Part shown: piece by piece, positions 37,424 to 46,291 of the stretch
Layout of the letters: every line of letters starts with the position of its first letter
Position numbering within the stretch: the first letter of the stretch is position 1
From: Nocardioides allogilvus
GTDB lineage: Bacteria; Actinomycetota; Actinomycetes; Propionibacteriales; Nocardioidaceae
Assembly: GCF_003047285.1 (NCBI RefSeq)
Contig: NZ_PZYX01000004.1
Location: 186,001 to 250,000 of the forward strand
Reading direction: 5' to 3'
DNA length: 64,000 nt
The notes under the pieces: generated by a model
Told to the model about the DNA's origin: nothing
Database searches by the model: none
What the model saw: the letters and a program-made list of their open reading frames with translations, nothing else
Program-made: the position numbers and the translations under genes

Positions 37424-38619
37424 GTTCCGGGGACACCGAGCGCGTGGACGCGGCCTTCCGTCTCCGTGACGTCGCACTGTCGGCGTACGCGCCCTCCATC
37501 GTCAGTGCGATCGGGCACGGCGCGGTCCTGCCGGTCCTGGCGCTGCGCGCCCTCGACCTCGGCGCGGACGTCCCGACTGCCGCCTTCATCGTCGCCCTGC
37601 TGGGCGTCGGCAGCCTGCTCGCCTCCCTGCCCGCCGGCGCCCTCGTCGCGCGGATCGGTGAGCGCCGGGCCCTGACCACGGTCGGGTCGCTCGACGCGGT
37701 CGCGATGGCCTTCGCCGCCCTCACCGACTCGGTCGTCGCGCTCGGGCTGGCCGTGCTGCTCAGCGGCATGACCTGGACCGTCTTCATGATGGCGCGACAG
37801 GGCCACCTCATCGATGCCGTCCCGCTGGCCTTCCGTGCGCGGGCGATGGCCGCGCTCGGTGGCAGCATGCGGATCGGGGTGCTCGTCGGACCGCTGCTCG
37901 GCGCCGGCCTGATCCACCTCGGCGGGCTGACCTGGGTCTTCTGGCTGGCCGCCGCGATGTCGCTGGCGTCGGCGCTGCTGGCCCGCTCGATGCCCGACCT
38001 CGGCTCCGAGCACCGCGGTGCGACGCCGCACCTCTCGGTCGTGTCGGTGCTGATGGAGCACCGGCGCACGCTGCTCACGATCGGCGTCGCGGTCGTCATC
38101 ATCTCGGCCAGTCGCGCACTGCGCATCGGCCTGCTGCCGCTGTGGGCCGAGCACGTCGGCCTGTCCGCGAGCACGACCTCGCTGATCTTCGGCGCGGCCG
38201 CAGCCGTCGACCTCGTGTGCTTCCTGCCGGGCGGCTGGCTGATGGACACCTACGGGCGGTTCGTCGTCGCCGTACCCGTCGTCGCGACCACGGCCCTCGC
38301 CTGCCTGTTGCTGCCCCTCGCGACGAGCGCGGTCACGGTCGCCGCGGTGATGGCGCTGATGGCCGTCGGCAACGGCCTCGGCGCCGGCATCGTGATGACC
38401 CTGGGCGCCGACACCGCGCCGATCGAGGGACGCGCGCAGTACCTCGGCGGCTGGCGGCTGTGCGGCGACATCGGGCTCTCCGGAGGCGCGCTGCTCGTCA
38501 GCCTCGCCGCAGCCGCGGCGCCGCTGGCGGCCGCCTGCCTGGTGATGGGCGCCGGGGCTGCGCTCGGGACGGTGTGGGTCGGCTACTTCACCCGGCGACT
38601 GGACCTCAGCCGACGGTGA
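37420..38619 (+). CDS. MFS transporter
   Basis: A 399-residue protein with twelve hydrophobic segments, from the GTG overlapping the EamA stop. PAGALVARIGERRALTTVG near residue 65 matches the MFS loop 2-3 motif; PGGWLMDTYGRFVVAVPVVA in the second half is its repeat. The substrate is unknown, probably a drug or metabolite because it is coupled to an EamA exporter under a MarR gene. Its 3' end overlaps the convergent gene by 14 bases. Confidence 0.85.
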   Translation: MSSGDTERVDAAFRLRDVALSAYAPSIVSAIGHGAVLPVLALRALDLGADVPTAAFIVALLGVGSLLASLPAGALVARIGERRALTTVGSLDAVAMAFAALTDSVVALGLAVLLSGMTWTVFMMARQGHLIDAVPLAFRARAMAALGGSMRIGVLVGPLLGAGLIHLGGLTWVFWLAAAMSLASALLARSMPDLGSEHRGATPHLSVVSVLMEHRRTLLTIGVAVVIISASRALRIGLLPLWAEHVGLSASTTSLIFGAAAAVDLVCFLPGGWLMDTYGRFVVAVPVVATTALACLLLPLATSAVTVAAVMALMAVGNGLGAGIVMTLGADTAPIEGRAQYLGGWRLCGDIGLSGGALLVSLAAAAAPLAAACLVMGAGAALGTVWVGYFTRRLDLSRR

Positions 38620-39145
38620 CGACGACCTCGTTGGAGACGAGGTCCTTGTCGGTGTCGATGACGCGGAAGGTGTTCTCGCCGGTCTGGCCGGTCTGCACGT
38701 AGGTCGAGAACGTCTGGTTGTTCACCGACGCCGTCACCGGGAAGTCCTCCCAGCTGCCGTCCTCGAGCCGCTGCACCTGGAGGATCGCGCCCTCGCCGGT
38801 GGGGTAGCTGCCGGTGAGGTCGATCTGCTGCATCGCACTGACCGACTGCTGGCCTGCGGAGAGCTCGATCTCCTTGCTGCTCGCGTCGGACGGGTCGACG
38901 GGCGCGGCGGTGGTCGACGCCGGGCTCTCCGGCACCACCGTGTCCGAGGTGATCGTGGGCTCCGGCAGGTAGAGCGAGCCGCTGCTCGTGGCGCTGCCCG
39001 CCGACGAGGCAGTCGTGTCACCGTCGAGACCGAGGACCTTGCTGCCGACGAGAGCGGCCAGGCCGCCGATGATGCCGATCACCGCGGCGACGGCGACCAG
39101 CGCGATCAGGCCGGTCAGGACCGGGCGGTCCTCGGTGTCGACCAC
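38606..39145 (-). CDS. Membrane-anchored hypothetical protein
   Basis: About 179 residues from GTG 39145, which has GAGGAGAG upstream. One membrane helix at residues ~8-32 (VLTGLIALVAVAAVIGIIGG) is followed by a Ser/Thr/Pro-rich linker (DTTASSAGSATSSGS) and an extracellular beta-rich domain (IDLTGSYPTGEGAILQVQRL, WEDFPVTASV, ENTFRVIDTD), resembling an immunoglobulin-like fold. No function recognised. Confidence 0.65.
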   Translation of the reverse strand: MVDTEDRPVLTGLIALVAVAAVIGIIGGLAALVGSKVLGLDGDTTASSAGSATSSGSLYLPEPTITSDTVVPESPASTTAAPVDPSDASSKEIELSAGQQSVSAMQQIDLTGSYPTGEGAILQVQRLEDGSWEDFPVTASVNNQTFSTYVQTGQTGENTFRVIDTDKDLVSNEVVVTVG

Positions 39146-39215
39146 GTGACTCTCCTCGTTGCAGGCTGGGGTGGCCGCCATTGTCGCCGACGGCCGGTCA
39201 GGAGCCCAAGCCGGC

Positions 39216-39638
39216 TCAGAAGCCGCGGGTCCACACGACGTCGTCGACGATGCCGCGCGAGCGCCAGCCGAGCGGCGTACGCACGAGGTCGTGGTGGTAG
39301 TAGCCGCCCACCTCCCACAGCTTCTCCGTCCCGTCGGGGTCGGTGCTCACCATCGGGTTCGTGAAGTACGCCGTCGCGCGGGCCGCATCCCCGTCGAGCT
39401 CGATCGACACCTGGCCGATGAGGTGCTGGAAGCGGTCGAAGCCCGCCAGCCCCTTCTCGATCCACGGGACCACGACGGCGGGCACGTCCTTGGGGCCGCC
39501 GACGATCGAGTAGTCGAGCACCGCGTCGTCGGTGAACACGTGCGCGAGGTCCTCGAAGGAGCGCGTGTCGACCGCTCGCGTGTAGCGCGTGATGAGGTCG
39601 GTGATCTCCTGGCGGTCGCTGAGCTCCTGCAGGTCCAT
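39216..39638 (-). CDS. NTF2/SnoaL-like protein in KstR-type regulon
   Basis: A 140-residue protein. The pattern LSDRQEITDLITRYTRAVDT, FEDLAHVFTDDAVLDYSIVG, GGYYHHDLVRTPLGWRSRGI is the SnoaL-like/NTF2 fold. Similar proteins occur in sterol-degradation gene sets as isomerase- or hydratase-like enzymes. Only 10 bp separate its ATG from a KstR-type operator shared with the divergent LLM gene, so the transcript is probably nearly leaderless. Confidence 0.8.
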   Translation of the reverse strand: MDLQELSDRQEITDLITRYTRAVDTRSFEDLAHVFTDDAVLDYSIVGGPKDVPAVVVPWIEKGLAGFDRFQHLIGQVSIELDGDAARATAYFTNPMVSTDPDGTEKLWEVGGYYHHDLVRTPLGWRSRGIVDDVVWTRGF

Positions 39639-39647
39639 GGCGCGAGC

Positions 39648-39663
39648 CTAGAACACGTTCTAG
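39648..39663. promoter_or_regulatory. KstR-type operator, divergent
   Basis: CTAGAACACGTTCTAG is a 16-bp near-perfect palindrome and matches the KstR core TNNAACNNGTTNNA exactly. It sits between starts at 39638 and 39673. Confidence 0.8.
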
Positions 39664-39672
39664 TGTGTGGCC

Positions 39673-40548
39673 ATGAGATTCACGTATGCCGAGGCGATGA
39701 CCCAGGCGAAGTTCTACGCCCCGCTCGCCCAGGCCGCCGAGGCCGCGGGCTACACCTCGATGACGGTGGCCGACTCGCTGATCTATCCACGCGAGTCGGA
39801 CTCGAGCTATCCCTACACCGACACCGGCGACCGGGAGTTCCTCGAGGACAAGGAGTTCGTCGAGACGATGGTGATGTGCGCGCACCTCTTCGCGGTCACC
39901 TCGACACTGCGGCTCACGCCGTTCGTTCTCAAGCTCCCTGTCCGGCCGCCGGTGCTCGTCGCTAAGCAGGCGTCGTCGCTGGCCTTCCTCTCCGACAACC
40001 GCCTGGGGCTGGGCGTCGGGCTGTCGCCGTGGCCAGAGGACTTCGCGACCCTCGGCGTCCCGTGGGAGCGCCGCGGCAAGCGGATGGACGAGTGCATGGA
40101 CGTCCTGCGCGGGCTGACGTCGGGCGAGTTCTTCGGCTACGACGGGGAGTTCTACAGCTTTCCCGCGCTCAAGCAGAGTCCGGCGCCGACGGCACCGATC
40201 CCCCTCCTGGTCGGCGGCCACAGCGATGCGGCGCTGCGCCGCGCCGTACGCAAGGGAGACGGCTGGATGCATGCCGGCGGGGACGGGGAGGAGCTCGACC
40301 GGCTGCTCACGCGGCTGGCTTCGATTCGGGCCGAGGAGGGGGACACGCGCGACGACTTCGAGGTGCACGTCATCTCCTACGACGCCTACGACCCCGACGG
40401 CGTGAAGCGGCTCGAGGACCGCGGGGTCACCGACTGCATCGTCGGCTTCCGGGTCCCCTACATCCTGGGCCCGGACACCGAGCCGCTCGCGAAGAAGGTC
40501 GAGCACCTGGAGCGCTACGCCGAGTCGGTGATCTCGCGTGTCTCTTGA
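39673..40548 (+). CDS. LLM class (F420-dependent-type) oxidoreductase
   Basis: About 291 residues from ATG 39673 (GTG 39667 also in frame). Luciferase-like TIM barrel: FYAPLAQAAEAAGYTSMTVA, RLTPFVLKLPVRPPVLVAKQ, DNRLGLGVGLSPWPEDFATL and PLLVGGHSDAALRRAVRKGD. Actinobacterial members generally use coenzyme F420. The KstR-type site 10 bp upstream places it in sterol or related catabolism; the exact step is unknown. The start of the next gene overlaps its end by 11 bases. Confidence 0.8.
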   Translation: MRFTYAEAMTQAKFYAPLAQAAEAAGYTSMTVADSLIYPRESDSSYPYTDTGDREFLEDKEFVETMVMCAHLFAVTSTLRLTPFVLKLPVRPPVLVAKQASSLAFLSDNRLGLGVGLSPWPEDFATLGVPWERRGKRMDECMDVLRGLTSGEFFGYDGEFYSFPALKQSPAPTAPIPLLVGGHSDAALRRAVRKGDGWMHAGGDGEELDRLLTRLASIRAEEGDTRDDFEVHVISYDAYDPDGVKRLEDRGVTDCIVGFRVPYILGPDTEPLAKKVEHLERYAESVISRVS

Positions 40549-41668
40549 CCTGTTCCGCGACGCGATCGAGGAGGCGGAGCAGCTCATCCGCAACCCGCCC
40601 TTCGACATCACCGAGCAGGAGCTCGCCGAGGGGCTCGACTACCTCGCCGGCTCGATCCGCTCGGCGATCCAGATGGCGTTCGACCACGACCTCGAGCACC
40701 CCGTTCTGATCAACCCGACGCACCAGTACTCACGCCAGGGGCTCGACAACCCCGACGCGGTCTACTTCAACGCCAACCTCACCTCCGACGCGTCGTACGT
40801 CGTCTCGGGGCGCCGCGGCACGACCGCCGACCTGTCCTTCCAGATCATGAGCGGGGGCTACACGTCCTCGGGGACACCGGACACGCTCGCCGCCTTCGAC
40901 GACCGCTCGCTCCCCGTCGCCGACGACGGGACCTTCGAGTGGCGGTTCGGGCCGGAGCTCGGACTCCGGAAGGGCTCGACGCTGATCGTCCGCGAGGTCT
41001 ACTCCGACTGGCTGGCGGAGGACCGGGGCACCCTGCGCATCCAGCGCCTCGACACCGCCGGGGTCCCACGCGCTCCGGTCTCGGTCGAACGGATCGAGAA
41101 GAGGTACGCCGTCGCGGCGAAGCTGCTCACCGGACGGCTGGCCACGTGGTTCGCGTTCCCGGAGTGGTTCACATACAAGGAGCCCGTCAACACGCTGACC
41201 GCCCCGGCCACGACGCCCGGCGGCCTGCCCACGCAGTTCTCCTCCATCGGGCACTACGCGCTCGCCGACGACGAGGCTCTCGTGGTCTCGGTGCCGGCCA
41301 GCGCGGCGCCGTACCAATCGATCCAGGTCGGCTCGAAGTGGTACGTCTCGACGGACTACGAGCACCACCAGACGTCGCTGACGCGCGCGCAGTCGCACGT
41401 CGACGACGACGGGATGCTGCGCTACGTCATCTCCGCGCAGGACCCGGGGCTGGCGAACTGGCTGGAGACGACCGGGCACGCGGCCGGCGTGATGATGCTG
41501 CGCTGGCAGCGGACGGACCAGGCTCCCGGTGGGCCGACGGTGTCGGTCGTGCCGTTCTCCTCGCTCGCGTCGATGGCGTCGCTGGCCCACCAGCGCGTGA
41601 CGCCTGCCGAGTACGCCGCGCGGATCGAGGCGCGGCAGGTCGGGATCGCGCGGCGGATGATCTCGTGA
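40538..41668 (+). CDS. DUF1214-like hypothetical protein
   Basis: A 376-residue protein without signal peptide. Segments such as NPTHQYSRQGLDNPDAVYFN, SYVVSGRRGTTADLSFQIMS and the C-terminal MLRYVISAQDPGLANWLETT resemble DUF1214 proteins, which are often found in steroid or lipid catabolism clusters. No catalytic motif was recognised. The 11-base overlap with the LLM gene and the following SDR and sulfotransferase genes place it in the same pathway. Confidence 0.55.
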   Translation: MSLDLFRDAIEEAEQLIRNPPFDITEQELAEGLDYLAGSIRSAIQMAFDHDLEHPVLINPTHQYSRQGLDNPDAVYFNANLTSDASYVVSGRRGTTADLSFQIMSGGYTSSGTPDTLAAFDDRSLPVADDGTFEWRFGPELGLRKGSTLIVREVYSDWLAEDRGTLRIQRLDTAGVPRAPVSVERIEKRYAVAAKLLTGRLATWFAFPEWFTYKEPVNTLTAPATTPGGLPTQFSSIGHYALADDEALVVSVPASAAPYQSIQVGSKWYVSTDYEHHQTSLTRAQSHVDDDGMLRYVISAQDPGLANWLETTGHAAGVMMLRWQRTDQAPGGPTVSVVPFSSLASMASLAHQRVTPAEYAARIEARQVGIARRMIS

Positions 41669-41703
41669 GTGGGTCGTCTGCGCCGCAACCCTCGACGCAG
41701 AAC

Positions 41704-41717
41704 TGAAACACGTTCTA
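41704..41717. promoter_or_regulatory. KstR-type operator before the SDR gene
   Basis: TGAAACACGTTCTA fits TNNAACNNGTTNNA at every fixed position. It lies 10 bp upstream of the SDR ATG. Confidence 0.75.
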
Positions 41718-41727
41718 GTCTGACGCC

Positions 41728-42507
41728 ATGACGCTCCTCCAGGACAAGGTGATCGTGCTCTCCGGTGTCGGCCCGGGGTTGGGCCGTGCCCTCGGCGAGG
41801 AGGCTGCGCGGATGGGCGCCGACCTCGTGCTGGCGAGCCGCACCGAGCGGCGGCTGGAGAAGATGGCAGCCGTCGTCGGCGAGCTGGGGCGCCGGGCCCT
41901 CGTCGTACCGACCGACATCACCGATGAGGCGCAGCGTGCCGCCCTCGTCGAGCGAGCGCTGGCGGAGTTCGGGCGGGTCGACTGCCTGATCAACAACGCG
42001 TTCGGGATCCCGCCGATGGACCCGCTGACGACGCTCGACCTCGACGGCCTGCGCGCCGCGCAGGAGACCAACGTCTTCGCCCCACTGCGGCTGAGCGCAC
42101 TGTTCGCCGACGCCCTCGCGGCGAGCAGCGGGTCGATCATCAACATCAGCTCGTGCGTGGTCTACACCTCGCAGCCGGAGTACAGCGGCTACAAGCTGTC
42201 CAAGGGCACCCTCCAGCACCTCAGCTCCAGCCTCGCGACCGAGCTCGGCCCGCGCGGCATCCGGGTCAACTCGGTCGCGCCGTCCTACATCTACGAGGAC
42301 GTCAACAAGGCCTACTTCGACTGGATCGCGTCGGAGTCGGGCCGCACCCACGACGAGGTCTACGCCGAGAAGGCCGCGCCGACCGACCTCAAGCGGCTCG
42401 CGACGGCCGACGAGGTCGCGCGGGCGACGCTCTTCCTCGCCAGCGACCTGGCCAGCGCGGTCAGCGGGCAGACGCTCAACGTCGACTGCGGCGAGTTCCA
42501 CTCGTGA
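41728..42507 (+). CDS. Short-chain dehydrogenase/reductase
   Basis: A 259-residue classical SDR: KVIVLSGVGPGLGRALGEEA (TGxxxGxG-like cofactor loop), CLINNAFG (NNAG-like), IINISSCVV (Ser) and SGYKLSKGTLQHL (YxxxK). The protein should oxidise or reduce a hydroxyl/ketone with NAD(P). With a KstR-type operator 10 bp upstream, a hydroxysteroid or similar intermediate is plausible. The sulfotransferase-like gene starts at its stop codon. Confidence 0.88.
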   Translation: MTLLQDKVIVLSGVGPGLGRALGEEAARMGADLVLASRTERRLEKMAAVVGELGRRALVVPTDITDEAQRAALVERALAEFGRVDCLINNAFGIPPMDPLTTLDLDGLRAAQETNVFAPLRLSALFADALAASSGSIINISSCVVYTSQPEYSGYKLSKGTLQHLSSSLATELGPRGIRVNSVAPSYIYEDVNKAYFDWIASESGRTHDEVYAEKAAPTDLKRLATADEVARATLFLASDLASAVSGQTLNVDCGEFHS

Positions 42508-43631
42508 GAGTGCGTGACGATGTCGGCACCCTCGACGACATCACCGCGACGGCCGTTCGTACGACCGGGCTCAGCGACTTCGGCGACGACACCCACGAGG
42601 AGGGACTGGGGGTTCTCCTCCAGGACTACGCCAGCGCCTCCGGCCTGACCGGCGTCGGCAACTACCGCATGCGCGGCATGGTCAAGGGCCTGCTCGTCGC
42701 GAAGCTGATGGCGCAGCAGGGCTTCAGCGCCAACCCCGCGGTGAAGGACGTCGCGATCGATAGGCCGGTCTTCATCATGGGCCTCCCCCGATCCGGCACG
42801 ACGCTGCTGCAACGCCTCCTGACGGCGGACCCGGCACACCAGGGCCTCGAGCAGTGGCTCGCCGACCTGCCGCAGCCCCGCCCGCCGCGCGACACCTGGG
42901 AGAGCGACCCGATCTTCGGCGCGATGCAGGCGGGCTACGCCGCGTTCCACGAGGCCAACCCCGAGCTCGCCGGGCTGCACTACTCCGACGCGGCGTCGCA
43001 CGAGGAGTGCTGGCGGCTGCTGCAGCACACCGGCCGCTCGGTCGCCTTCGAGACGCAGGCCTTCACCCCGGGCTACTCCGCCTGGCTTGCCGGGCAGGAC
43101 TGGACGCCCGCCTACGAACGGCACCGCGCACTGCTGCAGCTGATCGGCCTCAACGACACCGAGAAGCGCTGGATCCTCAAGAACCCCAGCCACCTCGTCG
43201 CGCTCGATGCGATCAAGGCGGTCCACCCCGACGCGGTCGTCGTCGTCACGCACCGCGACCCGGTCGCGTGCACGGCGTCGATGTGCTCGCTGGCCGCCGC
43301 CTCGACCCGCGGCACCTCGGACGTCTTCGTCGGCGACACCATCGGTCGCACCCAGCTCGACCTGCTCGCGCGTGAGCAGGCGGCCTTCCGCGCGAGTCCG
43401 CACTCGGGCGACGTGGTCGACGTGGCCTACGACGACCTCGTCGCCGACCCGCTCACGACCGTGCGCGGGGTGTACGGCGCTGCCGGGCTCGAGTGGAGCG
43501 ACGCCGGCGCCGCAGCGGTGTCGGCGGAGCTGGCGCGGTCGCGCAGCGGCGTACGCGCCCCGAAGCATGCCTACGACCTGGCCGACTACGGCCTCACCGA
43601 GGCGCAGGTGCGCGACGTCCTGACCGAGTAG
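42504..43631 (+). CDS. Sulfotransferase family protein
   Basis: A 375-residue protein with GTG start overlapping the SDR stop. PVFIMGLPRSGTTLLQRLLT (5'-phosphosulfate-binding loop, residues ~92-111) and RWILKNPSHLVALDAIK (about 230) are the family motifs, with VVVTHRDPVACTASMCSL as the 3'-phosphate loop. Such proteins in mycobacteria-like species are common beside sterol and lipid genes. The acceptor is unknown. Confidence 0.82.
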   Translation: MRVRDDVGTLDDITATAVRTTGLSDFGDDTHEEGLGVLLQDYASASGLTGVGNYRMRGMVKGLLVAKLMAQQGFSANPAVKDVAIDRPVFIMGLPRSGTTLLQRLLTADPAHQGLEQWLADLPQPRPPRDTWESDPIFGAMQAGYAAFHEANPELAGLHYSDAASHEECWRLLQHTGRSVAFETQAFTPGYSAWLAGQDWTPAYERHRALLQLIGLNDTEKRWILKNPSHLVALDAIKAVHPDAVVVVTHRDPVACTASMCSLAAASTRGTSDVFVGDTIGRTQLDLLAREQAAFRASPHSGDVVDVAYDDLVADPLTTVRGVYGAAGLEWSDAGAAAVSAELARSRSGVRAPKHAYDLADYGLTEAQVRDVLTE

Positions 43632-43639
43632 TTCGCCTC

Positions 43640-43723
43640 GGTCTCGACACGGCGCTGGCGCGCCTGCTCAACCAGCGGCACAGGTTCGCTGGTTGAGCAG
43701 CGAGGAACGAGCGCGTCGAAACC
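43640..43723. repeat. Dispersed palindromic repeat, family C full copy
   Basis: CTGCTCAACCAGCG (43664-43677) and CGCTGGTTGAGCAG (43687-43700) form a perfect 14-bp stem with a 9-nt loop. Flanks GGTCTCGACACGGCGC and GCGCGTCGAAACC extend the inverted repeat. It lies between the convergent sulfotransferase and P450 genes and may end both transcripts. Confidence 0.85.
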
Positions 43724-43729
43724 AAGGAC

Positions 43730-45145
43730 TCAGCGCGTGATGCGGATCGTCGCGCCGTCGCGCGGCACGCTGGTGATGTTGCGGACCTTGGGCTTGTCCT
43801 CGCCCATCGACTCGACGGCATAGGTCGAGAGGACCTCGCGCAGCACGACGACGCCCTCCATCAGCGAGAAGCCGGCGCCGATGCAACGGCGCACGCCGCC
43901 GCCGAACGGGATCCAGGTGTTGGTCGCCGGCTGTCCCTCGATGAAGCGCTCGGGCCGGAACTCCGACGGCGACTCGTGGTTGTCGGGCCGCGAGTGGGCG
44001 ATGATGATCGAGGGCCCGACGGTGGTGCCGGCGGGCAGGTCATGGCCACCGATGCTCGCGGGCTTCATCAGGGTGCGCACCACCATCGGGATGACGGGGT
44101 GCAGGCGCATCGACTCCTTGAGCACCGCCTCGAGCCAGTCGTCGTCGCCCTCGACGGCCGCCGCGCGCGAGCGCTCGAGCAACGCGGGAGATCGCCCCAG
44201 CTCGTAGAGCGCCCACGCCAGCGCCGTCGCGGTGGTCTCGTGACCGGCGAGCAGGAGGGTGATGAGCTGGTCGCGGAGCTCCTCGTCGGTGAGGCGGTCA
44301 TCGGTGGAGCCGCCCTCGGTGCCGACGCGGATCAGCCGGGACAGCACGTCGGTGCGCGAGTCCAGGTCGGCTGCCGCCCGACGCTCGCGGATCTCGGCGT
44401 AGATGAGCGCGTCGAGCTCGAAGGCGTTGTCCTTCGACCGCTTCCACGGGCCGAGCTTCTGCAGCCGCGGCATGCCGTAGCCGAAGAGGATCGCCGGGCT
44501 GATGTCGACGACCTTGTTGACCCGTGGGCGCATCTCGGCGAGCCGGGCCTCGTCGGTGACACCGAAGACGACGCGCAGGATCACCTCGAGGGTGAGCCGG
44601 TTCATCCGCCGGAGGGCGGAGAACGACTCCCCCGGCAACCACGACGCGACCTCGGCGGTGGCGACGTCGGTGACGAGATCGGCGTACTCACGCAACGCGT
44701 GGCCGTTGAAGGCGGGCATCAGGAGCTTGCGGGCCCGCTTGTGCTCGCTGGAGTCCTGGAGCAGCAGCGAGTGCTCGCCCATCATCGGCCCGAGGATGGC
44801 GTTGCCCTTGCCGGCGTGGAAGACCTCCGGGTCGCCGGCGAAGATCTCGCGCGCGTGCTCGGGCCGGGTGAAGAGGACGAGCGGCCGGCCCTGCGGCAGG
44901 ATCCGGACCGTGAACGCGTCGCCGTAGCGCCGGTGCGCCCACGGCACGAACTGGTGGCGGAAGCGCAGCAGCCCGATGCTCTGGATGATCGCCGGCCAGC
45001 GCGGACCCGGCGGCAGCCCGTCGAGGTCGACCGGCGTCGGCGACCCGGCGAGCGGACGCATCTTCTCGTAGCGGCGGGCCGTCAGCGCGTGCGCCTCCGC
45101 GTCCGTCGTCGCCATCTGGTCGGGTCGCTGCTCCAGCGCTGTCAT
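43730..45145 (-). CDS. Cytochrome P450
   Basis: A 471-residue protein. I-helix LLLAGHETTATALAWAL, K-helix LKESMRLHPVIPMVV (ExxR), and heme loop WIPFGGGVRRCIGAGFSLME with Cys421 as thiolate ligand. The redox partner is not nearby. It is on the opposite strand to the KstR-type genes and lacks a recognisable KstR site, so membership in that regulon is uncertain. Confidence 0.93.
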   Translation of the reverse strand: MTALEQRPDQMATTDAEAHALTARRYEKMRPLAGSPTPVDLDGLPPGPRWPAIIQSIGLLRFRHQFVPWAHRRYGDAFTVRILPQGRPLVLFTRPEHAREIFAGDPEVFHAGKGNAILGPMMGEHSLLLQDSSEHKRARKLLMPAFNGHALREYADLVTDVATAEVASWLPGESFSALRRMNRLTLEVILRVVFGVTDEARLAEMRPRVNKVVDISPAILFGYGMPRLQKLGPWKRSKDNAFELDALIYAEIRERRAAADLDSRTDVLSRLIRVGTEGGSTDDRLTDEELRDQLITLLLAGHETTATALAWALYELGRSPALLERSRAAAVEGDDDWLEAVLKESMRLHPVIPMVVRTLMKPASIGGHDLPAGTTVGPSIIIAHSRPDNHESPSEFRPERFIEGQPATNTWIPFGGGVRRCIGAGFSLMEGVVVLREVLSTYAVESMGEDKPKVRNITSVPRDGATIRITR

Positions 45146-45204
45146 GACCCGAGCCTAGGCCGCAGGCGGGGGCGCTGTACGCGCAACTCAGTCAGCGCGT
45201 GAAG

Positions 45205-45990
45205 TTACAGGACAGTCGTCGACGGCGCCGGGACGACCTCGAAGCGGGTCGTGGCCTTCAGCTTCAGGTCTCCGCAGCTCTGCCGCAGCACCGGCCCGGG
45301 GAGCTCGACGACCTCCACGTCGGGACTGCCTCCGCCCAGCACGTGCAGCTCGCGCACCTGGTCCACACCGCTGCGTCCGGCCCGGCCGCGGCTCAGGTCG
45401 AGCGGCACTCCGCCGGCCTCGATCTCGGCGCACGCATCGACCACGTTGTCGGTCGTCAGCCGACCGAGGGTGTGGCCGCTGGGCAGCGCGAGCAGGGTGC
45501 CGGAGAACCGGTGCCCGCCGAGGTGCGTGGTCTCCCACGTCTCCTCGGGCCAGCGTGCCGCCAGCGCCGCGGTGATCGGGCGACCGATCTCGGCGCAGCA
45601 CCGGTCGCGACGGCCGTTGGTGCACACCAGCCACAGCGCGCCGTCGTGGTCGGTCAGGTCGCGCTCGAGGTCGAGATCGAGGAGCGCCTCGGCGTCGGGC
45701 AACGACGCGGTGCGTACGGCGAACCCGTCGCCGTACGCCACGGCATGGAAGACGCGCACGCCCGGCCCACCGACGCCACCGTGGCGCCGGATCAGCTGCA
45801 CGCGGACCCCGGACAGGCCGTCGAGGTGTCCCTTCACCGCCTCGGGCAGTCGACTCTCCGCGACGGCCTGGCGCCCCCACGCCCCGGGATACTCCACGAA
45901 CAGGAAGGCAGAATCCGTCGGCGCCGTACCGGCCAGCGGCTCGCCGTCGTCGCGGCTGCCCACGTGGCAGCGGAAGTCGTCGTCAGTCAT
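45205..45990 (-). CDS. Sucrase/ferredoxin-like family protein
   Basis: About 261 residues from ATG 45990 (further in-frame ATG at 46014). The family signature is the thioredoxin-fold ferredoxin part: LWLVCTNGRRDRCCAEIGRP near residue 125, followed by WETTHLGGHRFSGTLLALPS. The two CxxxxxxC-type cysteines could bind a [2Fe-2S] cluster. Role unknown; despite its name, no sucrase activity is established. Located 59 bp upstream of the P450 gene, same strand, so it might supply electrons to it (inference). Confidence 0.7.
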   Translation of the reverse strand: MTDDDFRCHVGSRDDGEPLAGTAPTDSAFLFVEYPGAWGRQAVAESRLPEAVKGHLDGLSGVRVQLIRRHGGVGGPGVRVFHAVAYGDGFAVRTASLPDAEALLDLDLERDLTDHDGALWLVCTNGRRDRCCAEIGRPITAALAARWPEETWETTHLGGHRFSGTLLALPSGHTLGRLTTDNVVDACAEIEAGGVPLDLSRGRAGRSGVDQVRELHVLGGGSPDVEVVELPGPVLRQSCGDLKLKATTRFEVVPAPSTTVL

Positions 45991-46123
45991 CTCATGACAT
46001 TGTGCCGGGCTCATCCTGGCGGCACGGGTTGGGGAACCAGATCGGGCGACCAGGCTCGCCAGACCCCGATGTCGTTCCCCGACACCGGTCAGCGCGAAGC
46101 GTGGCCTGGCCTGGCGGGCGTTC

Positions 46124-46158
46124 CTTGGACCTGAGTCCTCAGAAGACTCAGGTCCAAG
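46124..46158 (-). terminator. Strong hairpin, probable terminator of the LAL regulator gene
   Basis: CTTGGACCTGAGTC (46124-46137) and GACTCAGGTCCAAG (46145-46158), perfect, 7-nt loop. Confidence 0.65.
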
Positions 46159-46197
46159 CGCGGGTCTGATCCGCCGAGCTGGCGCCCCGCGCCGCGA

Positions 46198-46256
46198 AGC
46201 TACCGAAGGGTACGGGGGTCACCCGGTGGCAAAGACCCCCCGACTGTTCGGTAGCT
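46198..46256. repeat. Nested inverted repeat after the LAL regulator gene
   Basis: AGCTACCGAA (46198-46207) pairs with TTCGGTAGCT (46247-46256); inside, GGGGGTC (46214-46220) pairs with GACCCCC (46234-46240). Confidence 0.7.
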
Positions 46257-46291
46257 CCCGTTGGGCGCCGGGCAAGCCGGCGACCGGCTCC

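Larger units (their letters stand above)
46015..46291. other. 277-bp intergenic region with three successive hairpins
   Basis: No gene seen. Palindromes: 46031-46080 (arms GGGGAAC/GTTCCCC and ATCGGG/CCCGAT), 46124-46158 (perfect 14-bp stem), and 46198-46256 (perfect 10-bp outer and 7-bp inner stems). Confidence 0.65.

Noticed and set aside
35833..38619. 928-codon frame ending in the MFS transporter
   Set aside because: The first ~530 codons are shadow of the MarR and EamA genes; the transporter begins at GTG 37420, in an overlap with the EamA stop.
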